64,000 nt of DNA, taken from contig NZ_CP031969.1 in the NCBI RefSeq assembly GCF_003443735.1, forward strand, positions 9,114,001-9,178,000, read 5' to 3'. Positions 17,090 through 26,343 of this stretch are shown here, piece after piece. Under the pieces are notes generated by a model. The model ran no database searches. It worked only from the letters and a program-made list of their open reading frames with translations, and had not been told where the DNA came from. The stretch is from Streptomyces sp. CC0208 (lineage in GTDB: Bacteria; Actinomycetota; Actinomycetes; Streptomycetales; Streptomycetaceae). Both the position numbers and the translations under genes were made by a program. How positions within the stretch are numbered: the stretch's first letter is position 1; every line of letters begins with the position of its first letter.

Positions 17090-17450
17090 GTGGGTGTTCC
17101 TGCCCGGCAGGGTCCGGGCGAGGATCTGGCCCCTGTGTGGGGGCGGAAGCTGACGGTGCCGTGTCCGCACTGCACCCTGGCGACGCAGCGTCACCGCACC
17201 CTGGGCTTCGACGGTGTGAACATCTACCGGTCCCAGGCCGGTCCTGATCCGGCTCGTGTGGTGGAGGGCGAGGATCCGTCGCTGCAGCGGGTGTGGATCG
17301 CGCTGACGCCGGGTGACTATCTGGCGAGGCTCTTCGCGGACACCGAGCTCGACCATCTGGTCGGCGGGATTGCCTGGCCAGGCCCGCATCACCGTGACTA
17401 CGGCAACGCCAAGGTCGACCACAACGCGTGCAGTCCGGGGCAGCCTTCGA
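17090..17450 (+). pseudogene. Fragment of an unrecognised protein
   Basis: Strongly GC3-biased codons run from 17090 to about 17430: KLTVPCPHCTLATQRHRTLG, then FDGVNIYRSQAGPDPARVV and a stretch ending LDHLVGG. After that the reading becomes low-complexity and unlike protein. The CPHC pair could be half of a zinc site. No family recognised; probably a truncated gene. Confidence 0.4.
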
Positions 17451-17609
17451 GCCGGCCCACGACCACTGGGGGGCGGCGGAGCTGTGGCAGGCCATGCGAG
17501 TGCGGCTCACCCGCAGCACCCGTCGTGGTGTCGGATGACGGACGAAGGCGACCAGCCTGGTGGCCGCCTTGCTGCAGAGGCTCGCCACACCACCTATTTG
17601 CGCGAGCTC

Positions 17610-18728
17610 TTACGGGTTGGTCTCGGACGGGCGTCGGCGGGCGAGAGCGAGGCTAGTCAGCGTCGTGATCGCCATGGCGCCGATGCCGACCAGCGCCGCG
17701 GTGGTGTAGGCCCTGTCGCCGGGGAAGAGGTGGCCGGGGCCGGTGCCCGCGGCGAGGATCAGACCGCCGATGGCACTCCCAGGGAGTACTCGATGCTGCG
17801 GACGACGTAGTTGAAGCTCATGGCGCTCGACGTCTCGCCATTGAGGGTGACGGCCAGGATGACGCCGGGCATCGCGGCCGAGAAGCCGCCGACGCCGAAG
17901 CCGAGCACGCCCATCGCCACGAACAGTTCGGCCAGGTCCGACCGGGCCGCCGCGAACAGGGCGAACCCGCCGCCGACCACAACGGCGCTGCCCGCCAGGA
18001 GCAGGGGGCCGGCGACCCGCTTCCGGACCCGCGGCGAACTTGCCAGCGACGAACCCCAGCACCAGGAGCAGCGCAGCGGCCAGGACGACCGCGCCTGCCA
18101 CGTCCACGTGGGCCAAGCGGCCTTCGGGGGCTGCGGGCATGGAGCGCCACGCGGTCAGGAGGGCGGCGGCGGTGACGATCAGGCCGAGGCCGTAGGCGGC
18201 CCGTACCCCGCCGAGCTCGGCGAGCAGTGCGGCCAGCGGGTAGCCGACGCCGGCCCCAATGATCGAGACCACCGAGATCAGGGCGATCACGGCCGCGCTG
18301 CGCTCCTCGGGGAGGTGGTCCCGGGCCACGCCGATCATCAGCGCCGTCAGCCCGATCCCGGCGCCCTGGGCTGCCCTGCCGGCCAGCAGCCACGCGAACG
18401 GCAGCGGAAGCACGGTGAGCGCGCTCCCGGCGACGACGACCGCCAGCGTGGCGAGGATCGTGGCCCGCCGGTGCGGGCCGGCTCCGAGTCGGCCCAGGAC
18501 CGGCGTGGCGACGGCACCGCTGAGCAGCGCGACGGTCAGCGTCCACTGCGCGCTGCCGAGCGAGACGTGGAACGAGGTCGCCATGCTGGTGATGAGCGGT
18601 GTCCCGAGGCTGGCGACCGCCGCCACGACCGGAGCGATGAGCATCAGGGCGGGGGCCAGCAGCCGCGCCTCGGAACGCGCCACCGGGAACGCCTTCACCG
18701 CGCCCTCGCTGACCGGCTGCCCGGTCAC
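17610..18728 (-). pseudogene. MFS efflux transporter broken by two frameshifts
   Basis: A DHA1-type major facilitator gene. The GTG at 18728 overlaps the stop of the MarR gene (GTGA), typical of a regulator-transporter pair. The first ten or so membrane segments read continuously to VLGFVAGKFA. The frame then shifts near 18020, continues as VVVGGGFALFAAARSDLAEL to RSIEYSLG, and returns near 17785 to the first frame (AIGGLILAAGTGPGHL to the stop). The two shifts compensate. As written the product would be scrambled over about 80 residues. Either inactive or two base errors. Confidence 0.8.
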
Positions 18729-19010
18729 TGCTTCGGCGCTTCGCGGTTCTGGCTTTCGAGCTCTGGCAGATGCTTCAGCGCCGGAAGGGCCGCCACCAGC
18801 GCCTCGACCTCGTCTCCGGTGAGCTCGCCGATCAACCGCTCGAACGCCTGGACGCCCGCCTGGCGCCGCGTGCTGACATAGGCGGCGCCGTCCTCGGTCA
18901 GGCACACCAGCGTGACCCGCTTGTCGCACGCGTCGCCCCGCCGCTCAACCAGGCCGGACTCCTCCATCACCACCCGTACTAGGGCGGTCATCGCGGGCTC
19001 TGCGGAACTG
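18725..19010 (-). pseudogene. MarR-family regulator missing its N-terminus
   Basis: The leftward frame keeps the second half of a MarR winged helix ([20 protein letters not shown] then [13 protein letters not shown]) and the C-terminal dimerisation helix. The first part of the domain, including helix 1, is absent; upstream of about 19005 the sequence belongs to a LuxR-type gene on the other strand. It would have regulated the MFS gene it overlaps. Confidence 0.75.
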
Positions 19011-19205
19011 GCTGCCGCCCTCAGCCCCCGCGAGATCGACATCCTGCGGCTTGAGGCACGCGGTCGGACCAACCGGGAGATCGCCGCACAGCTCTATCTC
19101 AGTGAGGGCACCGTCAAGAACCACGTCTCCCGCATCCTCAGCCGCCTTTCCCTGCGCGACCGCACTCAGGCGGCACTGCGCGCTCGTGACCTCGGCCTGC
19201 TGTGA
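19000..19205 (+). pseudogene. LuxR-type (NarL/FixJ) DNA-binding domain fragment
   Basis: The rightward frame encodes a complete LuxR helix-turn-helix ([20 protein letters not shown], then [18 protein letters not shown] and ARDLGLL). The receiver domain expected upstream is missing: that DNA is the truncated MarR gene on the opposite strand. The two regulators meet tail-in at about 19000-19010. Confidence 0.8.
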
Positions 19206-19543
19206 ACTCCGGCATTCCCGGCCTTCGGATGTTCCCCTTCTCGCACTGGCACCGCCGGTCGCGCATCCGGCCCCGCAGGTACTGCGGGGTGTACCCACCG
19301 TGAAGTTGTGGCGCCATCACGCGGCCCAGGGGCAGGCCGACCGGAGCACGGAACTGGCCGCCGAGCGTAAGGAGCCGTGGCTGAAGCGGTAGGTCGGGAA
19401 GATCTCCTCGGAGTGGGAGTTCGCCAAGGCGTTGCAACTGCTGGAGGAGGACCCGGAGGTCTACGGCCGGACCGAGCGGTGCGACGCCCAAGCCTGCTGG
19501 GTGACAGGTTCCCTACCCTTTGCCTCCTTGCGGAGAACGCGAG
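19206..19543. other. Intergenic/degenerate stretch
   Basis: A short rightward coding-like piece (VKLWRHHAAQGQADRSTELA to a TAG near 19390, continuing in the same frame) hints at another broken gene, but no family is recognisable. Otherwise nothing supportable. Confidence 0.3.
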
Positions 19544-19863
19544 TCATTCCTGCGTGACAGCGCAACCGGCGACGGACGGCCAACGAACCGTCAACAACAC
19601 CGATTCCTCTTCCGCGCACCATGAGTGGTCGACTCCGCGCCCCCAGACGATATGTTGCCCTGCTTCTCGAGAAGGAAATTCCGCCCCGGGAATTCCACGC
19701 GAAACCGGCCGCTGGTGACCAGGAGAGCGGTCCGCTCCTCACCCCGCACCCACTTCGCCCGCTCCTCTCCACGCGGATGGATCCCCTTCCCTACGTAAAT
19801 ACTGTCCCTCATGTCTGGGAATATCATCGGTGGATTCAGGGAGGGTGATGTGTAATTGCACAC
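19544..19863 (-). pseudogene. Cupin-fold protein broken by one frameshift
   Basis: The leftward frame begins with KGIHPRGEERAKWVRGEERT and FRVEFPGRNFLLEKQG, then shifts near 19675. The next frame continues HIVWGRGVDHSWCAEEES and VLLTVRWPSVAGC to a TGA at 19544-19546. Joined, this is a small single-domain cupin of a type common in Streptomyces; its GVDHSW segment holds a metal-ligand-type histidine. The N-terminus may also be shortened. Confidence 0.7.
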
Positions 19864-19986
19864 GAGATTGCGTCAAGTGACCGGTATTCGTCGGGCACTT
19901 CACGGGGACGGTCAGGAAATGCCCATTGCCGGCGCTGTGGTGTCCGAAGAGCGAGCCCGTCAGGTCGACGTAGAGGGACCTGGACG

Positions 19987-21297
19987 TCACCCGGTGACGA
20001 AGGTGGTCAGGCTCTGAGCGGGCAGTTGTCCTGTGAAGGAACCGTTCGTCACCGTGATCCGGCTCTGGGACGCGAGGTTCCTGCTTGCGTCCGTCACCCA
20101 GGACGACACCCCGGACGAGGCGGTGTTCTGGAGGGCGAACTGCTGACCCACCTGTGAAGTCCCCTTGTTGACGGCCACGATGACCACACGAGAGCCGCTT
20201 CCCCTGTAGGCCGAGAGGTAGACGTTCTGCTGGGGATTCGCGGTGATCGCGATCCGCACGTGGCCCGGACGGACGAACTTCGAGAAGTGCGCCAGGCTCG
20301 CACCGCGCTTGCTGATCCGGCCGTCCTCCCGCATGGGGCCGTAGCTGCGCCGGATGTACCACCACACGTACGCCTGGAACTCGGCGTCCACCAGGGCGCG
20401 ATGGATGTGCTCCCCGACGTCGAGAGCCTGAGGCCAGAGATCGGCCGAGTCACTGCTGTTGGGGTAGTAGACCTCGGTCATCCACAGCTCCTTGCCCGCC
20501 CCTTTCTGCTTGAAGAGGGGGTACGGGAAGTTCTGGAACGGTGTGCCGTACAGGTGCGCCCCGAGGATGTCCATGTTGGCAAGGGCTGCGGAGTCGTTGA
20601 GGATCGGGTCCGAGAAGCTCTTCACGTACTGGAAGGACTCCGGTGCGATCACCCTGGTGCTGATCGAGCCGGCGTTCTCGCGCAGGAACCTGGTCATCTC
20701 GCTCGGGGTCCACCAGGTCCAGTCATGAGCGTAGTCGGGTTCGTTCTGCACGGAGATGGCGTACAGGTCGACCCCGTTGCTGCGCATGAACGCGACGAAG
20801 TCGTTCAGGTGTTGCGCATAGGCGCCGTACATGGAGTAGCGGAGCCGCTTTGCGTTGGTCTGCTGGCCGTGGACGAAGGTCTCGACCATCTGAGCAGGTG
20901 GATTCCAGGGCGACGCGAAGACGGTGGCCCCGAGTTCGGCCGCGCGCTTCGCCGTCGCGACCTCGCGGCTCCAGTTCGTCCGGTCCTCGGAGACGAAGAT
21001 TCTCAGCATGGAGAGTCCGAGCTGTCCGTCACCGTTGCCGAAGGCCGTGTCCCTCTGGGCACCAGTCAGATCGCCGATCCAGAGCGGGTGGTTCATGCCG
21101 CCGAATCCGCGGATCGTCTGCCGCGTCGCGGACGGGTCGACGATCACCGCGGCGGCCGCCGCGGACGGTGTGCGGGCTGCGCCCGCGGCCGGGGTCGTGG
21201 CGGCGAGCACCGGCAGTGCGCTCATGGTGGCGAGAACGGCGCGACGACTGGGGTGCTCCGGCCCTGCGTCGCCGGATCCGTTGCGGCGTAACGACAT
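19987..21297 (-). CDS. Tat-exported GH30 glucuronoxylanase
   Basis: A 436-residue glycoside hydrolase family 30 enzyme. The N-terminus PSRRAVLAT followed by a hydrophobic stretch is a Tat signal. Catalytic residues are acid/base Glu186 (ISVQNEPDY) and nucleophile Glu275 (LWMTEVYYP). WWYIRRSYG (312-320) is the region in which subfamily-8 enzymes bind the glucuronic acid branch of xylan through arginine, so an endo-acting glucuronoxylanase is the best reading. The C-terminal beta-sandwich ends at the stop without a separate binding module. Two CGAAANTTTCG palindromes upstream suggest control by a LacI-type or xylan-responsive regulator. Length is normal and the gene looks intact. Confidence 0.9.
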   Translation of the reverse strand: MSLRRNGSGDAGPEHPSRRAVLATMSALPVLAATTPAAGAARTPSAAAAAVIVDPSATRQTIRGFGGMNHPLWIGDLTGAQRDTAFGNGDGQLGLSMLRIFVSEDRTNWSREVATAKRAAELGATVFASPWNPPAQMVETFVHGQQTNAKRLRYSMYGAYAQHLNDFVAFMRSNGVDLYAISVQNEPDYAHDWTWWTPSEMTRFLRENAGSISTRVIAPESFQYVKSFSDPILNDSAALANMDILGAHLYGTPFQNFPYPLFKQKGAGKELWMTEVYYPNSSDSADLWPQALDVGEHIHRALVDAEFQAYVWWYIRRSYGPMREDGRISKRGASLAHFSKFVRPGHVRIAITANPQQNVYLSAYRGSGSRVVIVAVNKGTSQVGQQFALQNTASSGVSSWVTDASRNLASQSRITVTNGSFTGQLPAQSLTTFVTG

Positions 21298-21321
21298 TGC
21301 TCCTCCTTGTGGACTTCTCTC

Positions 21322-21334
21322 CCGAAACTTTCGG
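21322..21334. promoter_or_regulatory. Palindrome CCGAAACTTTCGG upstream of the xylanase
   Basis: A 13-bp inverted repeat centred 31 bp before the GH30 start codon. Its core CGAAANTTTCG is shared with the site at 21429-21441 and resembles the palindromes reported upstream of actinomycete xylanase genes. Confidence 0.65.
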
Positions 21335-21428
21335 TCGTTGATCAGGTGGCTCCGGTCGAAATCGCCGAGCGGAATGGAGTGTCGTGAGGCGCGTGGGTGC
21401 TACGCGGTGTGGGAGCGCTCGCTTCCCG

Positions 21429-21441
21429 TCGAAAATTTCGA
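21429..21441. promoter_or_regulatory. Second CGAAANTTTCG palindrome
   Basis: TCGAAAATTTCGA is a perfect inverted repeat about 107 bp further upstream of the xylanase gene than the first copy. Spacing of about ten helical turns would allow looping between the two sites. Confidence 0.6.
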
Positions 21442-22029
21442 AGAAGTGAACGATCGTGCGGTGGTGGTAGACCGTAGGTTCGCCGTGTTCCGCCGTCAAC
21501 CCTTTGGGACACGCGCGGACGACATGCGGGGCGAGTTCAGGTCGTATCGCCTGCGTGACCGGACAACACTTGCGCCGCGGCCTGAGGTGGGGGAGGGGCT
21601 CGGCCTTTATGGCGGGCAGCGCGATGGAGAGACTGCAGGGCGTGGATGCGTCAAACCCATGAACTGCCCCGTACTTGAGCCGCAGTTCCTCCAGAGTCTG
21701 CTGCACGGCCGCGTCGGTCCAGTTCAGCATGAGGGTCGAGTGCGCCTCGGTCATCGACGGGTCGATGAAACGGTCGAAGGGGACAGCGCCATCGCCTTCT
21801 CCGTGGCCGCGACGTAGTCCTCCCGGGCCGCAGGCGGGTTCCCAGGACTGGCCGGGGACTGAGCACCGACGCCGCGGAGCTTCAGTGATCCTCCGGGCGA
21901 CGCTCCCGGGAGCCGAGTGGGCAGTGACTTTTGGCTGTGCCCGAAACACCTGGTGCCGGTCGCGGGATGCCACGAACCATGAGGGTGTCGTCAGGAACAA
22001 CGGTTCCGGGCCCGCCCAAGGGAGAAAAC
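21442..22029. other. Stretch between xylanase promoter and I36 gene
   Basis: About 590 bp. The complement of 21600-21800 has a short protein-like piece (SMTEAHSTLMLNWTDAAVQQ, then LEELRLKYG) without start or stop context; it may be the scrap of a gene I cannot identify. The part before 22030 holds the next gene's promoter and GGAG. Confidence 0.35.
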
Positions 22030-22620
22030 ATGAGTCCACTGCACTCGCGGAAGACGGTGAGCATGCGCTGCGCCTCGCTCGCACTCGGACTGGTAGCCGC
22101 GTCCGTGTTCACGACGGCTCTAGCCTCGCCGTCGATGGCCGCGCCGGCACAGACCGCCTCGTCCCTCCAGGCGGCGGACGCCAGAATGGAGCGGGAGATC
22201 GCGGGCCTGCTCCGCCACAATGAGGGTGCCGAGCGGGTGGCGAAGGACCGGGTGCGGCTGGAGCCGGGCGTGGAGATGACTGTCCCGTCGTCCACCCGCG
22301 CGGCCGCCGGTATGGGCGACTGCCGACCCGGTTACGCCTGTGTGTGGCAACACGCCAACTACAGCGGCTACCGCCTGGACTTCTACTACTACGGCTCCTA
22401 TGAACTGGCCAAATACCCCATGCCCGGCGGCGGCACCTGGCAGGACCAGGTCAGCTCCTTCTTCAACAACCAGACCGGAGGCGCCTGGATGGTCGGCAAG
22501 GACTGGGTCAGCGCGGGCGGCAGCAGTGGATGGGAGTGGATCTTCGGCGGGCCGGGTGCGTATGCCGAGTCCCAGGTGAGCGCCAACGACCGAGCCGATC
22601 TGATCCAGTTGTACGCGTAG
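22030..22620 (+). CDS. Secreted peptidase-inhibitor I36 / beta-gamma-crystallin-like protein
   Basis: A 196-residue secreted protein. Residues 1-37 are a signal peptide ending SMA-AP. A short charged helix follows, then the I36/SMI-type module from about residue 98 (GDCRPGYACVWQHANYSGYR), with the paired cysteines and Y-x-G-Y repeat typical of small Streptomyces metalloproteinase inhibitors. It ends with DRADLIQLYA. ATG at 22030 has GGAG five bases upstream. Role is probably control of secreted proteases, by family only. Confidence 0.75.
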   Translation: MSPLHSRKTVSMRCASLALGLVAASVFTTALASPSMAAPAQTASSLQAADARMEREIAGLLRHNEGAERVAKDRVRLEPGVEMTVPSSTRAAAGMGDCRPGYACVWQHANYSGYRLDFYYYGSYELAKYPMPGGGTWQDQVSSFFNNQTGGAWMVGKDWVSAGGSSGWEWIFGGPGAYAESQVSANDRADLIQLYA

Positions 22621-23204
22621 CCCTGACCTGAAGACGTGGCGCGGTACCGGCTCCGGCGCGGTGCCGCTGTCCGTCGTCTCCTTCACCGCGTGATGGCAAG
22701 GCCGAAAGCACGGTCCCTCGCCCGGACCGCGTCTCGCTGAAGATGACCCGCCACTGGTCACGGCTCGAGAGAGTTCGTCTTCCCTACGGCGGGATACCGC
22801 GCGTCGTCCGAAGCGCCGGCCGATCGTCTCGGGGGACATACGCCGGTGAGATCGCGGAATGCTCGATCGCTCCTCCGTAGGGGAGCGTGGCTGCAGGGCC
22901 AGCGCCTGAGGCTCGGTCACCTTCTTCACCCGGGACTTCTTCGGCAACTCGTTTACGTCGGCGTTCTCACCGCGAGTACTGGCGTTCTGGTGGTCACGGT
23001 CTTGGACTGCGGGACCACCAGACTGAGGGTGGACCACGGATCAGCGCCGGGACGGCGTTGCTGAATCCACCGGATGATCCACCCGGTCACGCTCGCACCC
23101 AGGGCGCCGCCACCGCGGACGATCCCGTGGCCCGCCGTTCGAGCGAGAGCGTAAGGCTGGGGTATGGGACCTTGGACCCCCACGGTTCGCGGTCGACGGC
23201 TGTC
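22621..23204. other. No supportable gene
   Basis: About 580 bp with no frame of convincing codon bias on either strand and no clear repeat. Confidence 0.4.
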
Positions 23205-23740
23205 CTACGGGGCAGGGCTGATGTCGCGGTTGGTGTTCATGTTGAAGATGCCCTGGGTCTTGCCGTCGACTTTCAGGTGCTTGAGCCAGTGCTTCGAGAG
23301 GTCGTGCACGTGCTCGTGCTGCATCTCCCACACCACCGAGTGCCCGGCGCAGTCCAGCTTGACCATCAGCTTGTGGTCGCCGGCGATGGCCTTGTAGAGC
23401 GCGGGGACCGAGAAGTTAAAGTCCGGGTCTTCGCTCGACGTGTTCACCTGCCTGTCGTACTCCCCGTACGCGATGAGAACCGGCACGCTGCCGCCGAGGA
23501 CGCCGCCCTGTGCCGCGGTGGTCTTGTTCCAGCCCCACCGTACGAAGTTTCTGATGCGATTGAGCCCTTCATCGACCGGCCCCCACGTGCTGCCCACCGG
23601 ATCGCTCTTCATGATCGCGTCCAACACCTTGTCTTGCATCGCATCTTCGCGCTGCCCATCGCAGTGCACCTCGCTGCCCCACCCGTCCCACGTTCCCCCC
23701 TTCGTGCTCACGAACGTCGGGAAGCCGGGCTGCGGCAACG
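23205..23740 (-). pseudogene. C-terminal part of an alpha/beta hydrolase
   Basis: About 175 codons end at 23205. The segment holds the late part of an alpha/beta-hydrolase fold: VLIAYGEYDRQVN would carry the acid residue and LDCAGHSVVWEM the catalytic His. The first half with the nucleophile Ser is missing; homology stops at PGFPTF near 23735, where it runs into the end of a phosphatase fragment in the same direction. Confidence 0.75.
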
Positions 23741-23741
23741 G

Positions 23742-24328
23742 GTCAGGGTCGTCTCGGGGAGGGCGTGATCGAAGGCGTCGCCACTGATCCCGTAGGCGGG
23801 TTCGAGGACGGCCGTGGAGACCACGCGCGTATTGCCGATCGTCCGGGGCGGCAGGAAGGCACGCAGCATCTCGGAGGGCAGTTGCATGCGTTTGGTGCGG
23901 GTGCGCTGGACGTACGAGTCCGTGAAGGTGCGCCGGGAGGTGACCATCATCGCCACGAGGGTGGCCAGGGCCTTGCCGCGATTCAGGGAGGCGGCGGTGG
24001 GGGAGTGGCAGTAGACGGCTAGGACTCCCAGTCGTTCGGCGCCGTCCAGCAAGGGGAACCAGGCCACCATCGCGCCGGAATCCGCGGACGCGACTCGCAG
24101 GGACTGGGTGCGGTACGTCCAGCCCGCCAGGGAGTGGTCGATAGGGAGCGTCGCGGTCACATCGGTGAGCGGTGCCAGGTGACATTGCTGGATGTCGGCG
24201 AGATAGGCCACGGAGTGATGCAGCCCGAGGGCCTTGGCGCAGCGGGCCATGGCGGTGGTGAGGGCGACGGTCCGGTTGGCCGAGTCGGCCAGGAACTGGT
24301 GCAACTGGTCGTCACCGGCCTAGGGCAT
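23742..24328 (-). pseudogene. N-terminal part of a GAF/SpoIIE-type (PP2C) phosphatase
   Basis: The piece encodes a GAF-like sensory region (LPIDHSLAGWTYRTQSLRVA, then MVAWFPLLDGAERLGVLAVY) and the beginning of the SpoIIE domain (MLRAFLPPRT, then EPAYGISGDAFDHAL), where the phosphatase metal Asp lies. It is cut off right after GDAFDHALPETTL. An ATG at 24326-24328 with GAGG upstream is followed by CCC and a TAG stop, so codon 3 is nonsense. Doubly inactivated remnant of a sigma-regulation or signalling gene. Confidence 0.75.
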
Positions 24329-24858
24329 CGTCACCTCGTTCCGCCTCCCTCAGGTCGCGTGCCGTGTGGCGCCCATGGTTCAGCAGTCTCAACCGGGGTT
24401 ACGCGGGCGCATTCGGACGGCCGTCCTCGGGTGACGCGCGGCGCCGGAATCGGAAGCGGTGCTCTGTCGCCGGCCGGGGGCGCCGTCCGCTCACGGGGAG
24501 TCGAAGCAGCGATCGTCTGTCTGAACTCGACAGCGAGGCGCGTGTCGGCGGAGTTGTTCTGTCCGGTCAGCCAGAGTCCGCGCCTGTTCCGCACGGACGG
24601 CCGCGAGGGCCGATGCCGTGGAGGCCTCAACCGGAGATGCTGTGGGTCGGCGTGGGAATGCCTGGCCCTACTGGCTGATCTGCTCGTGCATCCGGTCGGC
24701 TCGTGGGCCTTCGGCGGTTGCCGCGGCTACGGAGGCCCGCGCCGCAACCGGCGCGCGCGGATGGGCTCGGGAGAAGGCTGCCAGCAGACGTTCAGCCATT
24801 TGAGCGGCAGTGGGCTCGGCATTGTTCGATTTAGGACGGGTGGTCGCTGGGTTCAGTG
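24329..24858. other. No supportable gene
   Basis: About 530 bp. A weak leftward coding-like piece (AAQMAERLLAAFSRAHPRAP) lies near 24750-24820, too short to name. Confidence 0.35.
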
Positions 24859-25461
24859 TCAGGGGGAGGCTGTGCGGCGGGCGTAGGCGCGGGCGGCGCG
24901 TGCGCGGTCGCCGCAGCGGGTGGAGCACCAGTGGCGGCGGCCGTGGCGGAGCAGGTAGCGGTTGCAGGGGGCGGAGCCGCAGGCGGTGAGGCGGACCGCG
25001 TCGGGGCCCGTGAGCAGGTCGGCGGCGTCAGCGGCGAGGGTGGCCAGGGCGTGGTCGACGATCGCGGTGGTGCGGTGCGGGGTGGAGCGGTAGGGGCCGG
25101 TCTTGTCGTCCCACTGCAGCAGGGGGGCGGTGGGAACGCGGGTCATCGCGTCGTTGACGGCCCTGACCGCGGCGGGGAGGGCAGCCAGCCCTTCGGAGCG
25201 GGCGGCGAACAGCGACCTGATCTGTTCGCGCAGCGAGCGCAGTTGCGTCGCGCACATCTCCCGCATACCGGCGTCGACCGGTGCGAGCCCGCGTTCTGTC
25301 AACCAGTGGTTGGCCTGCGCGGGGGTGCCCAGAAAATCGACCGCATGGCCGCCCGTCAGTGCGATCGCGCTGTTGGCGAGGGCGAGGGAGAGGTGTTCCT
25401 CCTCGCCCTGAGCGGGCGGCAGGCCGAGCTGGTCGGTCAGGGACTCTTTCACGTTTCTCAT
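24859..25461 (-). CDS. ABATE/CGNR zinc-finger transcriptional regulator
   Basis: A 200-residue protein with an N-terminal ABATE (stress-induced, ligand-binding) domain and a C-terminal CGNR-type zinc finger (ACGSAPCNRYLL then HWCSTRCGDRARA; four Cys). These proteins act as DNA-binding regulators in actinobacteria. It is divergent from the MBL-fold gene at 25539, with only 77 bp between starts, and a perfect 10-bp inverted repeat there is the likely operator, so it probably controls both itself and the hydrolase. Confidence 0.85.
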   Translation of the reverse strand: MRNVKESLTDQLGLPPAQGEEEHLSLALANSAIALTGGHAVDFLGTPAQANHWLTERGLAPVDAGMREMCATQLRSLREQIRSLFAARSEGLAALPAAVRAVNDAMTRVPTAPLLQWDDKTGPYRSTPHRTTAIVDHALATLAADAADLLTGPDAVRLTACGSAPCNRYLLRHGRRHWCSTRCGDRARAARAYARRTASP

Positions 25462-25479
25462 GTTAGGGCTTGCGTGTAT

Positions 25480-25509
25480 CCGTGAGAAGCGACTACGTTC
25501 TTCTCACGG
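25480..25509. promoter_or_regulatory. Inverted repeat operator between divergent genes
   Basis: Arms CCGTGAGAAG (25480-25489) and CTTCTCACGG (25500-25509) are perfect, with a 10-base spacer. A further half-site ATCCGTGAG recurs about ten bases later, next to the ribosome site of the MBL gene. Likely bound by the CGNR regulator. Confidence 0.65.
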
Positions 25510-25538
25510 TTAAAAAACTCTCATCCGTGAGGTGCCTC

Positions 25539-26330
25539 ATGTCTTCTCTTCCCGCAACCACGCATCCGTTTCCGGTCAGGGTCTTCGGCGGCCCGACCGC
25601 CCTCTTCGAGTACGGCGGCCTGCGCTTCCTCACCGACCCGACCTTCGACACCCCGGGCGATTACGCACGTCCCGACGGCCGGTTCCTCACCAAGACCGCC
25701 CCCTCCAGCGGAGCCCCCGCCGATCTCGGCTCCATAGACTTGGTTCTGCTGTCGCACGATGAGCATCCCGACAACCTGGACAAGTCCGGCCGAGCCCTGC
25801 TTGCCGACGTCGAGCTCACCCTCACCACCCCCGGCGGCGGGCAGCGCCTCAAGGACGGGGCGAAGGGTCTGGCCGACTGGGAATCCGTCGAGCTGAACCG
25901 CCCCGAGGGTGGCACGATCACTGTGACCGGTGTTCCCGCCATACACGGCCCCGGGCCGCGTGAGAAGGTCGAACCCGTTACCGGACAGGTCGTCGGCTTC
26001 GTCCTGACCGGAGAGGACCTGCCGACCGTCTACGTCAGCGGCGACAATGCCTCCCTCGACGTGGTCCAGGAGATTGCCGAGCGCTTCGCCCCCATTGACA
26101 CCGCTCTCCTCTTTGCCGGCGCCCCCCGCTTCCCCGAACTCTTCGACAACCAGTTGATCGTCCTGAGCAGCGCCCAGGCCGCCGAGGCGGCCCAACTCCT
26201 CGGCGCCCGTCGCGTGGTCCCTGTTCACTACGACAGTTGGGCCCACTTCACCGAGGGCCGCGACGAGTTGGCCGCCGCCTTCACTGCCGCCGGTCTGGCC
26301 GACCGCTTGGACTGGGGCCAGCGAGACTGA
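25539..26330 (+). CDS. UlaG-like metallo-beta-lactamase-fold hydrolase
   Basis: A 263-residue protein of the MBL superfamily, L-ascorbate-6-phosphate-lactonase (UlaG)-like branch. The metal motif is LLSHDEHPDNLD near residues 70-81 (HxxHxDN instead of classical HxHxDH), followed by a GVPAIHGPGP histidine, the YVSGDNAS aspartate region and the late VPVHYDSWAHF histidine. Such enzymes hydrolyse lactones or phosphoesters; the substrate is unknown. ATG at 25539 has GAGGTG upstream. Divergent from, and probably regulated by, the CGNR protein. Confidence 0.82.
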   Translation: MSSLPATTHPFPVRVFGGPTALFEYGGLRFLTDPTFDTPGDYARPDGRFLTKTAPSSGAPADLGSIDLVLLSHDEHPDNLDKSGRALLADVELTLTTPGGGQRLKDGAKGLADWESVELNRPEGGTITVTGVPAIHGPGPREKVEPVTGQVVGFVLTGEDLPTVYVSGDNASLDVVQEIAERFAPIDTALLFAGAPRFPELFDNQLIVLSSAQAAEAAQLLGARRVVPVHYDSWAHFTEGRDELAAAFTAAGLADRLDWGQRD

Positions 26331-26343
26331 GCTTCGGCGCCTT

